From contig CAWDHQ010000002.1 in the NCBI GenBank assembly GCA_963802215.1, positions 806,001-870,000 on the forward strand: a stretch of DNA of 64,000 bases. Direction: 5' to 3'. Positions 15,025-24,016 of the stretch are shown here, piece by piece. The notes beneath the pieces were generated by a model that was not told where the DNA came from, made no database searches, and saw nothing but the letters and a program-made list of their open reading frames with translations. Within the stretch, counting starts at the first letter, position 1, and the number at the start of each line of letters is the position of its first letter. The position numbers were made by a program, and so were the translations under genes. The stretch is from SHZI01 sp963802215 (GTDB taxonomy: Bacteria; Pseudomonadota; Gammaproteobacteria; Steroidobacterales; GCA-2729495).

Positions 15025-16251
15025 TCAGGGCAGCAGCGAGCGGAGGAGGCCGAGCAGCGGGTAGGTCGCCGCGCGGCTGTCCCCGGCCTGGGTCAGGCTA
15101 TGGACCAGGGCCCGCTGAAGGGGGGGCAGGGCGGCACCGGTTGCCAGGGCAGCGCGCCGCAGGAGGCGTGCCGGCCTGCTGTCGTCCGTGTAGAGGCGGG
15201 TCAGCGCGCTGGTGGCCAGGTACAGCGGGCGCGTCGCACGCCGGAGCTCACGAGCGTACCGCCCCAGATGTCCCGGGTTGCCGATATCCCCATGGCCTGC
15301 CTGTGCGTGACGAATCGATTGGCCCAGGAGATCCTGGCCCAGCAGCCCGAAGTTGAAGCCGTGGGCGGTGACCGGATGCATGCCAACGGCCGCATCACCC
15401 ACCAGCGCGAAACGTTCGCCCACGAAGCGCCGTGGATAGACCCCGACCAGTGGATACGCATGACGTGTGCTGGCCAGGCCCATATTGCCGAGGCGCCTCT
15501 GGAAGCGGCTCTCGATGGCTGTGGTGAATTCATCGGCCGGTGCGTCCATCAGGCGCCGGATGTCGCCCGGCGGCAGGGTAACGACCACCGAGGACTCGTG
15601 CTCCGCCAGTGGCAGGAGGGCCAGGGTCTGGCCGTAGCCGAACCATTCCCAGGCGACCTGATGGTGGGGTTGGTCGTGCTGCATGCGGCAGACCAGCATC
15701 GTACGGCCGAAGTCGTGGCTGTCCGCGGGAATACCCATCGAGCGGCGAGTCTCGGAGAAGCGGCTGTCTGCCGCTACGACCAGCTTTGTCACCAGGGTCC
15801 GGCCTCCCGACAGCCGTACCCGTGACCAGTCGCGGCCCGGGTCAACGCCGGTCACGCGCTCGCCGCACATCAGCGTCAACCCGGCCTGGCCTGCGACAGC
15901 GGCGAATGCGGCGCGCCGGATCAGGTGGTTGGCGACCAGAAAGCCCAGTTGCGGACAGGGACCGTCCGCATGATCGAGACGCATGCCGGGCTGTGCGTCA
16001 CCGTCCAGCACCTGCGCATCGCGCAGAGGGTGAATCGACCCGGGCGGTATGCGCTCCCGGATGCCGAGCTTCCCCAGCAGGTGGATGCTGTGGTGCGTGA
16101 GTGCAATCTCGCGGCCGTCAAAGGCTGCGTTTTCCAGGCTCTCTGCATCCTGGGGTTCAACCAGCGCCAGCTGCAGCCCACTGTCTGCCAGTGACCGGGC
16201 AAAGCACAGGCCTGCCGGTCCGGCACCAACGATCACGATATCGAAGTTCAT
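15025..16251 (-). CDS. FAD-dependent monooxygenase, UbiH/UbiF/VisC family
   Basis: A 408-residue group A flavoprotein hydroxylase. GAGPAG near residue 10 is the dinucleotide-binding motif, AADSRFSETRR matches the conserved DG/DS region, and GDAAVGMHPVTAHGFNFGL is the family's FAD-ribityl motif (usually GDAAHxxxPxxGQGxN; the first His is Gly here). Members hydroxylate the ubiquinone ring. The substituted GDAAV and the location next to FNR suggest a specialised or anaerobic-niche member. I start at ATG 16251, right before the FAD motif; an ATG at 16296 would overlap the fnr end by 17 nt. Neither has a good ribosome site. Confidence 0.82.
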   Translation of the reverse strand: MNFDIVIVGAGPAGLCFARSLADSGLQLALVEPQDAESLENAAFDGREIALTHHSIHLLGKLGIRERIPPGSIHPLRDAQVLDGDAQPGMRLDHADGPCPQLGFLVANHLIRRAAFAAVAGQAGLTLMCGERVTGVDPGRDWSRVRLSGGRTLVTKLVVAADSRFSETRRSMGIPADSHDFGRTMLVCRMQHDQPHHQVAWEWFGYGQTLALLPLAEHESSVVVTLPPGDIRRLMDAPADEFTTAIESRFQRRLGNMGLASTRHAYPLVGVYPRRFVGERFALVGDAAVGMHPVTAHGFNFGLLGQDLLGQSIRHAQAGHGDIGNPGHLGRYARELRRATRPLYLATSALTRLYTDDSRPARLLRRAALATGAALPPLQRALVHSLTQAGDSRAATYPLLGLLRSLLP

Positions 16252-16279
16252 GGAAAGGGAATTGACGCCACACAGGCGG

Positions 16280-17074
16280 TCAGCCGCAGCGCGCATAGGG
16301 GTTCATGCAGGCTGCCAGATCCTCCAAGCTGTCGGGGTCAAGAAGCGTGATATGCCTGCGATCGGCCTTGATGAACCCACTCTTCTGGAAGCGCGCCAGT
16401 ACCCGGCTAACCGTCTCCGGCGCCAGCCGGAGGTAATTGGCGATGTCCTGGCGGGACATTGCAAGGTCAAGTTCAGGCGACTCCCGGTCCCGCTGGCGCT
16501 GGCGTGCAGACACCATCACGAGAAACGCCGCAGTCCGCTCCTCGGCAGTAAAATCTCCGGCCATGCTGGAGTTGCCGAGCATGTCGCGACTCAGCATCCG
16601 CAGCATCTGCACCTGGACCTCCGGCAACTCGTGAATCAGCGCCATCAGCTGGGCGTACGGCAGGATGCAAACACTGCCGTTCGACAGGGCGATGGCGCTC
16701 GACACGTGCCGGTCCGGGTAGATGGCGTCAATGCCCATTATGTCGCCTGCGAAATGGAACGAGCCAATGTGCTCGCGCCCCTCGGCATCGACGGCGCAGG
16801 TCTTGAAGCTCCCGGTATTCACGACGAATATCGCGCGGAAGGGATCACCCATGCGGAACAGGTGTTCGCCGGTGCGTAGATGCCGGGAGCGACTCACCGC
16901 CAGCTCGAAATTCTGGATCTTCACTGAGTCAAGCTGGGCTGGCAGGCACAGTCGTGCAATCGGGCAGGTCCGGCACTCGGATTGCGCCGGATCCACGCCC
17001 GGCGTCTCCTGCCGCTGGTACTGCTCCTCACCAGCGGCCTTCGGTGCAATTGCGTTATTTGACATCTGCGACAT
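16280..17074 (-). CDS. fnr: FNR-family oxygen-sensing transcription regulator
   Basis: A 264-residue Crp/FNR regulator. The [4Fe-4S] ligand set is complete: C34, C37 and C43 (CRTCPIARLC, C-x2-C-x5-C) plus C136 (SVCILP). The cNMP-like beta roll occupies about 55-170, and the C-terminal helix-turn-helix has E220, S223 and R224 (ETVSR), the residues that read TTGAT-N4-ATCAA. So it is a true O2 sensor of the FNR/Anr class rather than a cluster-less Dnr. Target boxes lie in this window at 12419 and 5282. ATG 17074 or 17065 could be the start; both have GGGAG or CTTGGG upstream. Confidence 0.95.
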   Translation of the reverse strand: MSQMSNNAIAPKAAGEEQYQRQETPGVDPAQSECRTCPIARLCLPAQLDSVKIQNFELAVSRSRHLRTGEHLFRMGDPFRAIFVVNTGSFKTCAVDAEGREHIGSFHFAGDIMGIDAIYPDRHVSSAIALSNGSVCILPYAQLMALIHELPEVQVQMLRMLSRDMLGNSSMAGDFTAEERTAAFLVMVSARQRQRDRESPELDLAMSRQDIANYLRLAPETVSRVLARFQKSGFIKADRRHITLLDPDSLEDLAACMNPYARCG

Positions 17075-17203
17075 CCCAAGGGACTCCCGGTGGCATGCCG
17101 GGAGCCCGCCTTTGAACCCAGCTTTTAGGGCAACGCCAGGACCCCGAACATAAGGGGTTCTCCCTAGCGGCCCGGGTCTGGGTGGCCCTGCTGGGTGGCC
17201 CTG

Positions 17204-17740
17204 CTAGGGTGTGGCCGCTTCCTGCACGTTGGCCGGCTTGGGGTCGTCAATGAAGATCAATCTCCACCGCTCTATGAAGTGCGCGACGATCAGCACGATC
17301 AGCAGCCAGGCGTTGATCCCGTGCAGTTGCAGGAAGAGCGTATGCAACGCTTCGTTGTCCGCGGCAAGGGACGAATAGGGGATGAAGCCAAATCCGACCA
17401 CCTTGTAGTTGATGAACCCGGCCAGCGTCACGCCAATCACCGCTTGCAGCAAGGTCAGCGGATACAACACCCACTGGAGAAGCATGGAAGGCCTCTTCCA
17501 CCAGCGGGGAGGAACATATAGCTTGTGAGCCCTCCGCCACCACCAGCGGAACAGCATCACGAGAAAGATGACGGTACCTACCCCCGAGTGGATCATCAGG
17601 AGCATCTCCCTTGTTTCCAGCGGAAAGCCCCCAAGCCTCCATCCGGACAGCAGATTGAATATGATGATGATCGCCGCTGCCCAGTGAAGGACCTTGGCGA
17701 CCGTGTAGTTGAACTTCCTGTTTGATGCGGTCATGGGCAA
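17204..17740 (-). CDS. Cytochrome b561-type membrane cytochrome
   Basis: A 178-residue, four-helix protein. Candidate heme ligands are H19 (KVLHW), H51 (MIHSGVG), H140 (LQLHGIN) and H154 (IVAHFIER), fitting the di-heme Ni,Fe-hydrogenase/cyt b561 superfamily. It likely moves electrons between quinone and a periplasmic partner; none is fused. The neighbouring genes on the same strand (17869, 18335) are membrane or thiol proteins, so the three may be a small respiratory accessory cluster. The start could be ATG 17740 or 17734. Confidence 0.88.
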   Translation of the reverse strand: MPMTASNRKFNYTVAKVLHWAAAIIIIFNLLSGWRLGGFPLETREMLLMIHSGVGTVIFLVMLFRWWWRRAHKLYVPPRWWKRPSMLLQWVLYPLTLLQAVIGVTLAGFINYKVVGFGFIPYSSLAADNEALHTLFLQLHGINAWLLIVLIVAHFIERWRLIFIDDPKPANVQEAATP

Positions 17741-17868
17741 GGGTCCCGGTTGATTCCGGACCAGCCTCCCAGCAGCGGGGCTTCTTGGAAATACGTGGAA
17801 GCCGAAGAGAATTGTTATCCCGCGGCCAGCAAGGGGCTCCCGGGACGAGCGTGGCCTATTTCACGAAC

Positions 17869-18270
17869 CTAGTGCCACGGGAGCTCCCGCCACCGGTTGT
17901 TGGCATACACGCTGTTGAAGGCCCAAAGACCCGGGTTCAGGCTCAATGGTATGTGGAAAAGCCAACCCCACCTTCGCCGGATGAGCACGCCATAACTGGC
18001 AATTCCGAAAATGACGAGATAGGCCAGTGCGATGGGGAACCAGTCCCTGTACAGGCCGGCGACGGACATGACCATGACCGATGCACCTGCGATCAATCCG
18101 CCAATGATTCCGCTATACCCCAAAAAGTAGCCCCACGTGTACGGCAACAGGTCGGGAAAGCGCTTGCAAAGTTGATCATTCCTCCTGTGCGCGAGGCCCA
18201 GGCTCACTGCGCAGCAAAGAACAAACAGCACGAAAGGCAAGGCGACGCCAAGCACTACGAGACCGTTCAA
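17869..18270 (-). CDS. Hypothetical membrane protein (133 aa)
   Basis: Three or four hydrophobic helices: an N-terminal Leu/Val-rich segment with a CC pair (FVLFVLCCAVSLG), a Gly-rich pair around 45-70, and a third around 78-95. The C-terminal 30 residues are Trp-rich (WGWLFHIPL, NNRWRELPWH). ATG 18270; no clear ribosome site. No family recognised. It lies between the b561-type cytochrome and the SCO-like thiol protein on the same strand. Confidence 0.6.
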   Translation of the reverse strand: MNGLVVLGVALPFVLFVLCCAVSLGLAHRRNDQLCKRFPDLLPYTWGYFLGYSGIIGGLIAGASVMVMSVAGLYRDWFPIALAYLVIFGIASYGVLIRRRWGWLFHIPLSLNPGLWAFNSVYANNRWRELPWH

Positions 18271-18334
18271 GGCCTTCCCCTCAAATATCTATCCCACCAC
18301 ACCGCCACGCTACACGGGCCGCCAGCCCCGGTGA

Positions 18335-18913
18335 TCATCCGATCCGTGATGCCTCGAGCAGGAGTGTCAGGTCCTCATGCATGGCTTTCATGGCCGTGCC
18401 GGCTGGAAAGCGCAGCATCACATTGCCGCGGGGGTCCGCAACGAATACGTCGCCCTCGGCGAACTCGCCCAGGGCGGCCAGTACCGAATCCCGTGAGATG
18501 GCTCCATCGGTAACGACGACAAGCCCGGGATCATCCTTGGCACGAAACTCCGCATCGGGTGCTCCACTCGTGGCGATGAAGAAGCGCTGGACACGCACCA
18601 TCTCTGTGCCGAGCGCCTGTTGGGCCTGTAGTGTCCGGGACAGCGTGTCCCTGCAGGCTTCTTCACAGTTCCCCTGGCCAACGTAGAGCAGCGACCACCT
18701 GCCACCAAACCGCGTAGTGGCCCCATCCGGCAGGCTCAGCGTCCCGGTCGGAAGTGGGCGCGGTTCGGGCAGCAGGACCCCCTGCAAGGGGCTCACTGCC
18801 GCGTAGTACATGACGATCGCGAGGATGATCGGCCCGATCAACAGCAAGGCCATCCACGGGGGGATGCGAGGCTTGAAGGGCATCCTGCCGTCGTTGTCAG
18901 ATTTGTCTGTCAT
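18335..18913 (-). CDS. Membrane-anchored SCO/thioredoxin-like protein of cytochrome-oxidase assembly type
   Basis: A 192-residue protein with one N-terminal transmembrane helix (about 19-38) and a periplasmic domain. C83 and C87 (CEEAC, C-x3-C) occupy the place of the SCO copper-binding pair, in a context (LLYVGQGNC..AC) resembling the small thioredoxin-fold protein often encoded beside surf1/ctaG in proteobacterial oxidase operons. The conserved downstream His of true SCO is not obvious. I start at ATG 18913; the longer frame to 19126 is Pro/Arg-rich shadow sequence. A redox or copper role for a nearby metalloenzyme is inferred. Confidence 0.65.
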   Translation of the reverse strand: MTDKSDNDGRMPFKPRIPPWMALLLIGPIILAIVMYYAAVSPLQGVLLPEPRPLPTGTLSLPDGATTRFGGRWSLLYVGQGNCEEACRDTLSRTLQAQQALGTEMVRVQRFFIATSGAPDAEFRAKDDPGLVVVTDGAISRDSVLAALGEFAEGDVFVADPRGNVMLRFPAGTAMKAMHEDLTLLLEASRIG

Positions 18914-19259
18914 GAGGACTGCGGTCGCTTCCGGATGGCGGCCTGGCTTCTTGCGGTGTGCACCGTCTCCGGATTTCATCCCTGCGCGGGAGGCCAGCAG
19001 ATATTCTGCCGGCGCGGGACCGTGCCGGCAATTGCGGATTCCCGCAACGGCTGCGGACGGACTATCAGGAAAATGCCGGGTTACCCGGCCCTTTGCGGGT
19101 GACGTAGAAGGGGCTAGTCTTGACAAGTCACCTCATAATGCTGAGGTCGGTAGTTCAACTCTACCCATGACCACCATACAATCAATCACTTGTGAAGTGC
19201 CGGTTTTCAACGCGCCCCCCTAGGTGCGCGGTAACTGCTTCTGGAGGTTGGGTCGGCCG
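18914..19259. other. Intergenic region holding a tRNA-derived scar
   Basis: 346 nt without a supported gene. Its only recognised content is the tRNA 3' half at 19132-19176 (listed separately) and a GGAGG ribosome site for the next gene. The sequence left of the scar does not fold as the matching tRNA 5' half. Confidence 0.6.
19132..19176 (+). repeat. tRNA-Met(CAT)-like 3' half, probable attachment-site scar
   Basis: The 45 nt begin exactly at an anticodon loop CTCATAA, then give a 3' anticodon strand TGCTG, variable AGGTC, a perfect T-arm GGTAG-TTCAACT-CTACC, acceptor strand CATGACC, discriminator A and encoded CCA. The 5' half expected for this tRNA (GGTCATG acceptor, a D-arm and CAGCA) is absent: the bases before the loop are GTCAC, which do not pair with TGCTG. 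A sharp break at the anticodon loop is typical of crossovers by tRNA-targeting integrases, leaving a 3' fragment at the far end of an island. A decayed complete tRNA is the alternative. Confidence 0.65.
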
Positions 19260-19832
19260 ATGTGGCGCGTCATTGCAGCCGTAGTGCTGATGGGGTTCTC
19301 CGCGCGGATCTGGTCGGTGGAGCCGCCGGGAAGCGCGGCGGAAGCTGCCGAGCTGGCCAGCCGGTTCCAGTCGGAACTGCAGGGCAAGCTCGAGGCGGCC
19401 ATCACCGGTGGCGGGCCGGTGAATGCCATCACGGTCTGCAAGGATGAAGCCCCCGCAATCGCCAGCCGTCTCTCCCGCGAAAGTGGCTGGCAGGTCAGGC
19501 GCGTTGGCACGCGCGTGCGCAATCCCCTGACGGGATCCCCGGATGCCTGGGAGCAGGCGCAGCTCGCGGAGGTGCAGAGTCGGCTCAAGGCCGGGGAAGC
19601 GCCCCAGTCCCTCGTCGTTTTCGCCACGGTGGAGGAGCCACAGGGCCGCGTCCTGCGATACTTCAGGCCGATCATGGTGGGGCCGGTCTGCCTGACCTGC
19701 CATGGCGCTGCCGGGACGCAATCCGCCGAGTTGCAAACGGCACTTAAGCGTGAGTATCCGCACGATGCGGCGACAGGCTATGCGCTCGGCGAATTGCGCG
19801 GCGCCTTTTCGTTGCGCAAGGCGAGTCCCTAG
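19260..19832 (+). CDS. Tll0287-like (DUF3365) periplasmic c-type heme protein
   Basis: A 190-residue exported protein with an N-terminal signal (about 1-22), a helical PAS-like sensor region, and a single CxxCH heme site at C144/C147/H148 (CLTCHG). The FRPIMV segment just before the heme and the post-heme helix match the DUF3365 family, monoheme sensors or electron carriers sometimes fused to kinases. Here it stands alone. ATG 19260 follows GGAGG with long spacing; a GTG at 19224 is the alternative. It lies directly after the tRNA scar. Confidence 0.85.
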   Translation: MWRVIAAVVLMGFSARIWSVEPPGSAAEAAELASRFQSELQGKLEAAITGGGPVNAITVCKDEAPAIASRLSRESGWQVRRVGTRVRNPLTGSPDAWEQAQLAEVQSRLKAGEAPQSLVVFATVEEPQGRVLRYFRPIMVGPVCLTCHGAAGTQSAELQTALKREYPHDAATGYALGELRGAFSLRKASP

Positions 19833-19895
19833 GACCGGATTGTCGAGGCTTCCCCTTTCCGTTGGCGGAGGCCGCTTCAACGCAAGGTCGCGAGA

Positions 19896-21920
19896 CTACC
19901 TGGCGGCGCCAGCCTTGGAGAACTCGAGCATCTGGGCGGCAAGATCCATCGGGTAAGTGATCGTCACGTCGGTGATGGCGCCCTTCGCGTCGGTCACGGC
20001 GGTCAGCTTCGGCATGACGAAGCCCGTGTACGACGGCAGCTTCAGCCGGTCCACCCGCGCGACGACCTCGTCCCGCAGTGCCGGATCGAAGTGCACGCCG
20101 TAGGTTTCGAACAGTGCCTTGGCTGCGGCGTAATCGCCCGTGCTCTTGATGCGCTGGACTTCCGCCAGCAGTTGTCCCACGCCCTCGCGAAATGCCGCTG
20201 CGTCGGTCATCACGTAGTAGGTCTTGCCCTCGCGCTGCCGGACCTCGATGGCCTTCGTGTTGGCCTTGAGCCAATGCACGATCATCTGGCGGTTGCGCAT
20301 GTGGTCTTCTTCGATCTGGCTGCCCTCGCGCACGTTCCGCAGCTGGATCAGGGCTCCCCTCGTGTAGCCCTCGTACTCCGCCTGGACGATCTCGGCCTGG
20401 TCGGAAGCCTTCAGCAGTCCCAGCTCGGCGAGCTTGGGATCGGCGATGAAGTACAGCGCGACGAGGTCGGCGCGTCCCTCCTCGAGGGCGGAATACTGCT
20501 CCCTGAGTATCAGGGGCAGCTTGCCGCCGACGGCATCGCTGACCTTGCCCGAGGCATGGCCGATCACCTCGTGCATGTTCGTCGTGAGCTCGCTGACGAC
20601 TGCGCTCCACTTTTCGGCTCGCGCCACTTCCTCCGGCGTCCAGGCGAACTCCCTGCGGAATTCCGGAACCGTGGACTTGTCGTAGGCCTCTGACACGTTC
20701 GACAGGGACACCGACTTGCTGCCGTGGAGCTGCCGCACCTTCTGGTCGTTCGGCAGGTTGATGCCCACCGGCGTCATCGGGCCCGCCTCGCCGGTTTCGA
20801 CGACTACATCGATGGCCCTGGCGGTGATGCCCCTGACGCCCGCCTTGCGGAATTCCGGCGCCCAGGGCATGTGGTCCTCGAACCACTGGGCGTTCGCCGC
20901 CAGTTTCTCGATGTCGACGGTCTTCTGGCGGTTCACGTAGTAGACGAGCGCCTCCCAGGCGCCCTTCACGCCGCGCGCGTCCAGGTACACCTCGATGAAG
21001 CCGTTGATCGTGTCCACCGGCGACGCGTTGTCGTTCACCCAGGCGATGTCGTAGGCCTCACGGTCCGCGTCCTCCCCGGTGCGGTACCACTGCACCAGCT
21101 TCGCGAGCGCCTCCTGCATGGGCGGCGTGGCGAAGGGCTGTGCCGCCTCGAGGTGGCCGATGATGGCGCGGATCTGCCTGTCGTACCGGCCGCCCACCTT
21201 ATAGACCTCTTCGACGAGCCCGCCGTCGGTCTTCACGAGACGTGAGGTGAGGCCGTACTTCTCCTCGAAGCCCTTCAGGTCGTCCAGCGAGACGCCGCTG
21301 TACAGGTTGTTGGCGCTCTCCTGCAGGATGTCCTTGCCGGCCCCGGGCGTCTTCTGCGTGACCAGCGGGTCGAACGTCGCGTCGAAGAACAGCGGACGCA
21401 TCCGCTCGAGCATCTGGTCGAGCGATTCGCCCGGCTCCACCGGGAAGGTGGCCCCGTTCTTCGCCGCCTGGGCCGCTGCCGCCGCGAGGGCCCCGGGGGT
21501 GCCGTTCATCACGAACTTCCGGGCCGTGATCTTGCTGTAGGGGCCCGAGTTCAGCCACAGGAGCTTCGCGTAGCGCGTGACCTCGGCAAGCGTCGCCGGA
21601 TCGATGCCCGCACTGTGCGTGAGGATCTCCTCGACCACGCGGCGCATGGCGAGCCCGTGCTCGTAGCGCTGGTCCCAGTAGATGTCGCGGCCGGCAATGG
21701 CGGCCTGGGTCAGGTGGTACGCCAGCACCTTCTCCCGGAGCGGCAGCTCCGCGAAGCCATCCGCATACAGCTGCACCACGGCAGCGTCGTCGACCCGCTC
21801 CAGCAGGTACGGGCGCTCCGTGGCGGCCGTGGCCGGCCCCGGCGCGGGCGGTTCGTCGGGGGCCGCGCAGCCGGCGAGGGCGGCGGCGAGTGATGCAGCG
21901 AGGGCCAGATGGATGCGCAT
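19896..21920 (-). CDS. Dipeptidyl-peptidase III-like (M49) zinc peptidase, lipoprotein
   Basis: A 674-residue metallopeptidase. Zinc motif HEVIGHASGK (the M49 family normally has HELLGHGSGK) and the second motif EEGRADLVALYF (EEC/GRAE type, Glu then Asp) are present. The N-terminus is a lipoprotein signal (LAGC, Cys at about 17), so it is anchored in the envelope. M49 enzymes release dipeptides from N-termini. ATG 21920 starts the lipoprotein signal, and a TACAAT hexamer lies 6 nt before it, with no Shine-Dalgarno. The longer frame to 22034 overlaps slt and is rejected. Confidence 0.9.
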   Translation of the reverse strand: MRIHLALAASLAAALAGCAAPDEPPAPGPATAATERPYLLERVDDAAVVQLYADGFAELPLREKVLAYHLTQAAIAGRDIYWDQRYEHGLAMRRVVEEILTHSAGIDPATLAEVTRYAKLLWLNSGPYSKITARKFVMNGTPGALAAAAAQAAKNGATFPVEPGESLDQMLERMRPLFFDATFDPLVTQKTPGAGKDILQESANNLYSGVSLDDLKGFEEKYGLTSRLVKTDGGLVEEVYKVGGRYDRQIRAIIGHLEAAQPFATPPMQEALAKLVQWYRTGEDADREAYDIAWVNDNASPVDTINGFIEVYLDARGVKGAWEALVYYVNRQKTVDIEKLAANAQWFEDHMPWAPEFRKAGVRGITARAIDVVVETGEAGPMTPVGINLPNDQKVRQLHGSKSVSLSNVSEAYDKSTVPEFRREFAWTPEEVARAEKWSAVVSELTTNMHEVIGHASGKVSDAVGGKLPLILREQYSALEEGRADLVALYFIADPKLAELGLLKASDQAEIVQAEYEGYTRGALIQLRNVREGSQIEEDHMRNRQMIVHWLKANTKAIEVRQREGKTYYVMTDAAAFREGVGQLLAEVQRIKSTGDYAAAKALFETYGVHFDPALRDEVVARVDRLKLPSYTGFVMPKLTAVTDAKGAITDVTITYPMDLAAQMLEFSKAGAAR

Positions 21921-21972
21921 CCGGCGATTGTATTCCACGGTTTCGCCCCGTCGCGAGGCCGGGGCGGACGGA

Positions 21973-23979
21973 TCAGCGCGGGCAGGTAACCTGGCGCAGG
22001 CCCGCTTGTGCAGCACTGGCGAAGCCGCGCCCACCGGGAATCGCCAGCCGGCTCGACAACGATCGCACCTGGCCGTTCAGCCGCCAGTCGTAGATCACGC
22101 TGAAGGCCTCCACCCGGGTCACGTACTCCCGCGTCTCCCGGTAGGGGATGGTCTCGATGAACACGTCGGCGGGCAGGGTGCCGCGCGCTGCCAGCCAGCG
22201 CTGGACGGGACTCGGGCCCGCGTTGTAGGCGGCCGAGGCCAGCCAGGTGCTGCCGTCGAAGCGCGCGGCCTGCTGGGCCAGGTAGCGGGTCCCCAGCCGG
22301 ATGTTGGTCTGCGGCTCCAGCAGCATGCTGGTGCCGCGCCAGTCGAGGCCCAGCTGGCGCGCCATCTGCTTGCCGGTTCCGGGCAGCAATTGCATCAGGC
22401 CGAGGGCGTTCGCCTCCGAGCGCACGTCGGGCTGCCACGCGCTCTCCGCGCGGATGAGCGCAAAGGCCCAGGAGGGGTCCAGGTTGTTGACGGCGGCCTC
22501 CCGCTTGACGGTCTCGCGCTCCGCGAGCGGGAACCGCAGGGCGTAGTGGCGCAGGTCGTCGCCGGAACTGAGCGCGAAGATGACCCGGTCGTGCCAGCCC
22601 TGTTCGCTGGCGAGGAGCGTGAGCTGGAGCCGGTCGGCTTCATCCAGGGACTCCCGGGCGAAATCCCAGGCGCGGGTAGCCTCGACGCGCCAGCCGATGG
22701 CGTGCAGTTCCAGGGCGCGGGCCACGTCCGTGCGGTCCCGCAGCGCGGCGATGCGCGCCGGTTCGGGCGCGACCTCCCGCGGGCAGATGGCGTAGGGCGC
22801 ATCGAGCTGGTCGGCGGCGAGGAAGCCGTGGAAGTTGGCCTCCGTGGCCAGCGTTCCGTAGGCGGCCCGCGCATCACCGTCGCGCCGGACCCCGTCCAGT
22901 GCCCGGGCCCGCCAGTACCGGGGCCGCGACGATTCCGAAAGCGGTGCCGGCAGCCCCTCCGCGATCTTCAGCACGCTGCTCCAGTCCTGGATCGCCAGGG
23001 CCGCCCGCAGCTGCCAGTCCATCAGTTGTTCGCTGCGGCTCTCCACCGGGACCTGCTCGAACCAGCTCTCCGCATCCGGCCGGTAGGCCACCGCGGCGTA
23101 CAGGGCGAAGGACTGGAGCATCGCCGCCCGGTCCCCGGCCGAGAAGCTGAAACGTGGTGCCAGCAGTTCCCACTGATCGATGGCGCCTGCCACGTTCGCC
23201 CGGGCCTGGCGCTGGAGGGCCCGGGACACCGCTTCCCGCTGCGGGGCCCGGTCGGGCCAGCCTGCCGCGGCCTTGAGCGTGCCGGCGGGGTCCGACAGCG
23301 CCCGGGCCAGGCGCTCCCCGTCCCCGCGCTGGTCCTCGGGCAGCAACCCGGCGAGGTAGCCGGCCAGGCCCGTATTCCCCGCATCCGCCGCCAGGCGCAG
23401 GCGTTGCCAGACCAGGTCGGCAGACAGCCAGCCGCGGCTGCGTGCGGTGGCGACGGGCTCGTCGCAGGCGTCCGGCAGACTCTGACCCGTGGGCCAGAGC
23501 TGTGTCAGCTCCACGCGAGCCTCCGTGCTGCGGTCCGTCGCCAGCAGCGCCCGCACGCGATGGCAACGGAGCACGTCGGTCGCCGCCGCCGCCGCCGCCG
23601 GCTCGTCGAAGGCGAGGAAGCCCGGCCAGTCACCGCGCCTCGCGAGTTCCAGCAGATAGTCGCGACGGAACTGGTTGCCGAGCTGCGTCGTGGCCTCGGC
23701 GGCAAGGAAGCGGCGTGCCGTGCCGGCATCGAGCGTGGACATCTCCTGCCGCAGGCTTGCGTAGTCCAGGTAGGGCGCAAGGACGTAGCCCTCGAGCTTC
23801 TGTCGCCGGGCCCCGTGACCGGCGGGATCCGACTGCAGCAGCGCGGCGGCCGAGACGAACGCCTGGCGATTCGCAAGGACGGGTTCCGGGCCGGCATGCA
23901 CGGCGGCCGTTGCCAGCAATGTCAGGCTGGCGACGAGTACGCTCATCCGGGCGGGGCAGGCTGGAGTGGCTGGCGGCAT
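21973..23979 (-). CDS. slt: Soluble lytic murein transglycosylase
   Basis: A 668-residue periplasmic enzyme that cleaves peptidoglycan to anhydromuropeptides. A signal peptide ends near AAVHA; an alpha-helical superhelical U/L domain of about 450 residues precedes the SLT catalytic domain, where the catalytic Glu is in LIRAESAW, followed by ALGLMQLLPGTG and AYNAGP. Length matches E. coli Slt70. ATG 23979 (TAGACT hexamer 7 nt upstream) or ATG 23946 could be the start. It is transcribed in the same direction as the M49 lipoprotein 52 nt downstream. Confidence 0.93.
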   Translation of the reverse strand: MPPATPACPARMSVLVASLTLLATAAVHAGPEPVLANRQAFVSAAALLQSDPAGHGARRQKLEGYVLAPYLDYASLRQEMSTLDAGTARRFLAAEATTQLGNQFRRDYLLELARRGDWPGFLAFDEPAAAAAATDVLRCHRVRALLATDRSTEARVELTQLWPTGQSLPDACDEPVATARSRGWLSADLVWQRLRLAADAGNTGLAGYLAGLLPEDQRGDGERLARALSDPAGTLKAAAGWPDRAPQREAVSRALQRQARANVAGAIDQWELLAPRFSFSAGDRAAMLQSFALYAAVAYRPDAESWFEQVPVESRSEQLMDWQLRAALAIQDWSSVLKIAEGLPAPLSESSRPRYWRARALDGVRRDGDARAAYGTLATEANFHGFLAADQLDAPYAICPREVAPEPARIAALRDRTDVARALELHAIGWRVEATRAWDFARESLDEADRLQLTLLASEQGWHDRVIFALSSGDDLRHYALRFPLAERETVKREAAVNNLDPSWAFALIRAESAWQPDVRSEANALGLMQLLPGTGKQMARQLGLDWRGTSMLLEPQTNIRLGTRYLAQQAARFDGSTWLASAAYNAGPSPVQRWLAARGTLPADVFIETIPYRETREYVTRVEAFSVIYDWRLNGQVRSLSSRLAIPGGRGFASAAQAGLRQVTCPR

Positions 23980-24016
23980 CGGCGCCAGTCTACCAACGGG
24001 CGGTCAACGTGGCCGG

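Noticed and set aside
19098..19176. Complete functional tRNA
   Set aside because: The 5' half does not pair with the 3' half in acceptor or anticodon stems, and the distance between D-arm-like sequence and the loop is wrong.
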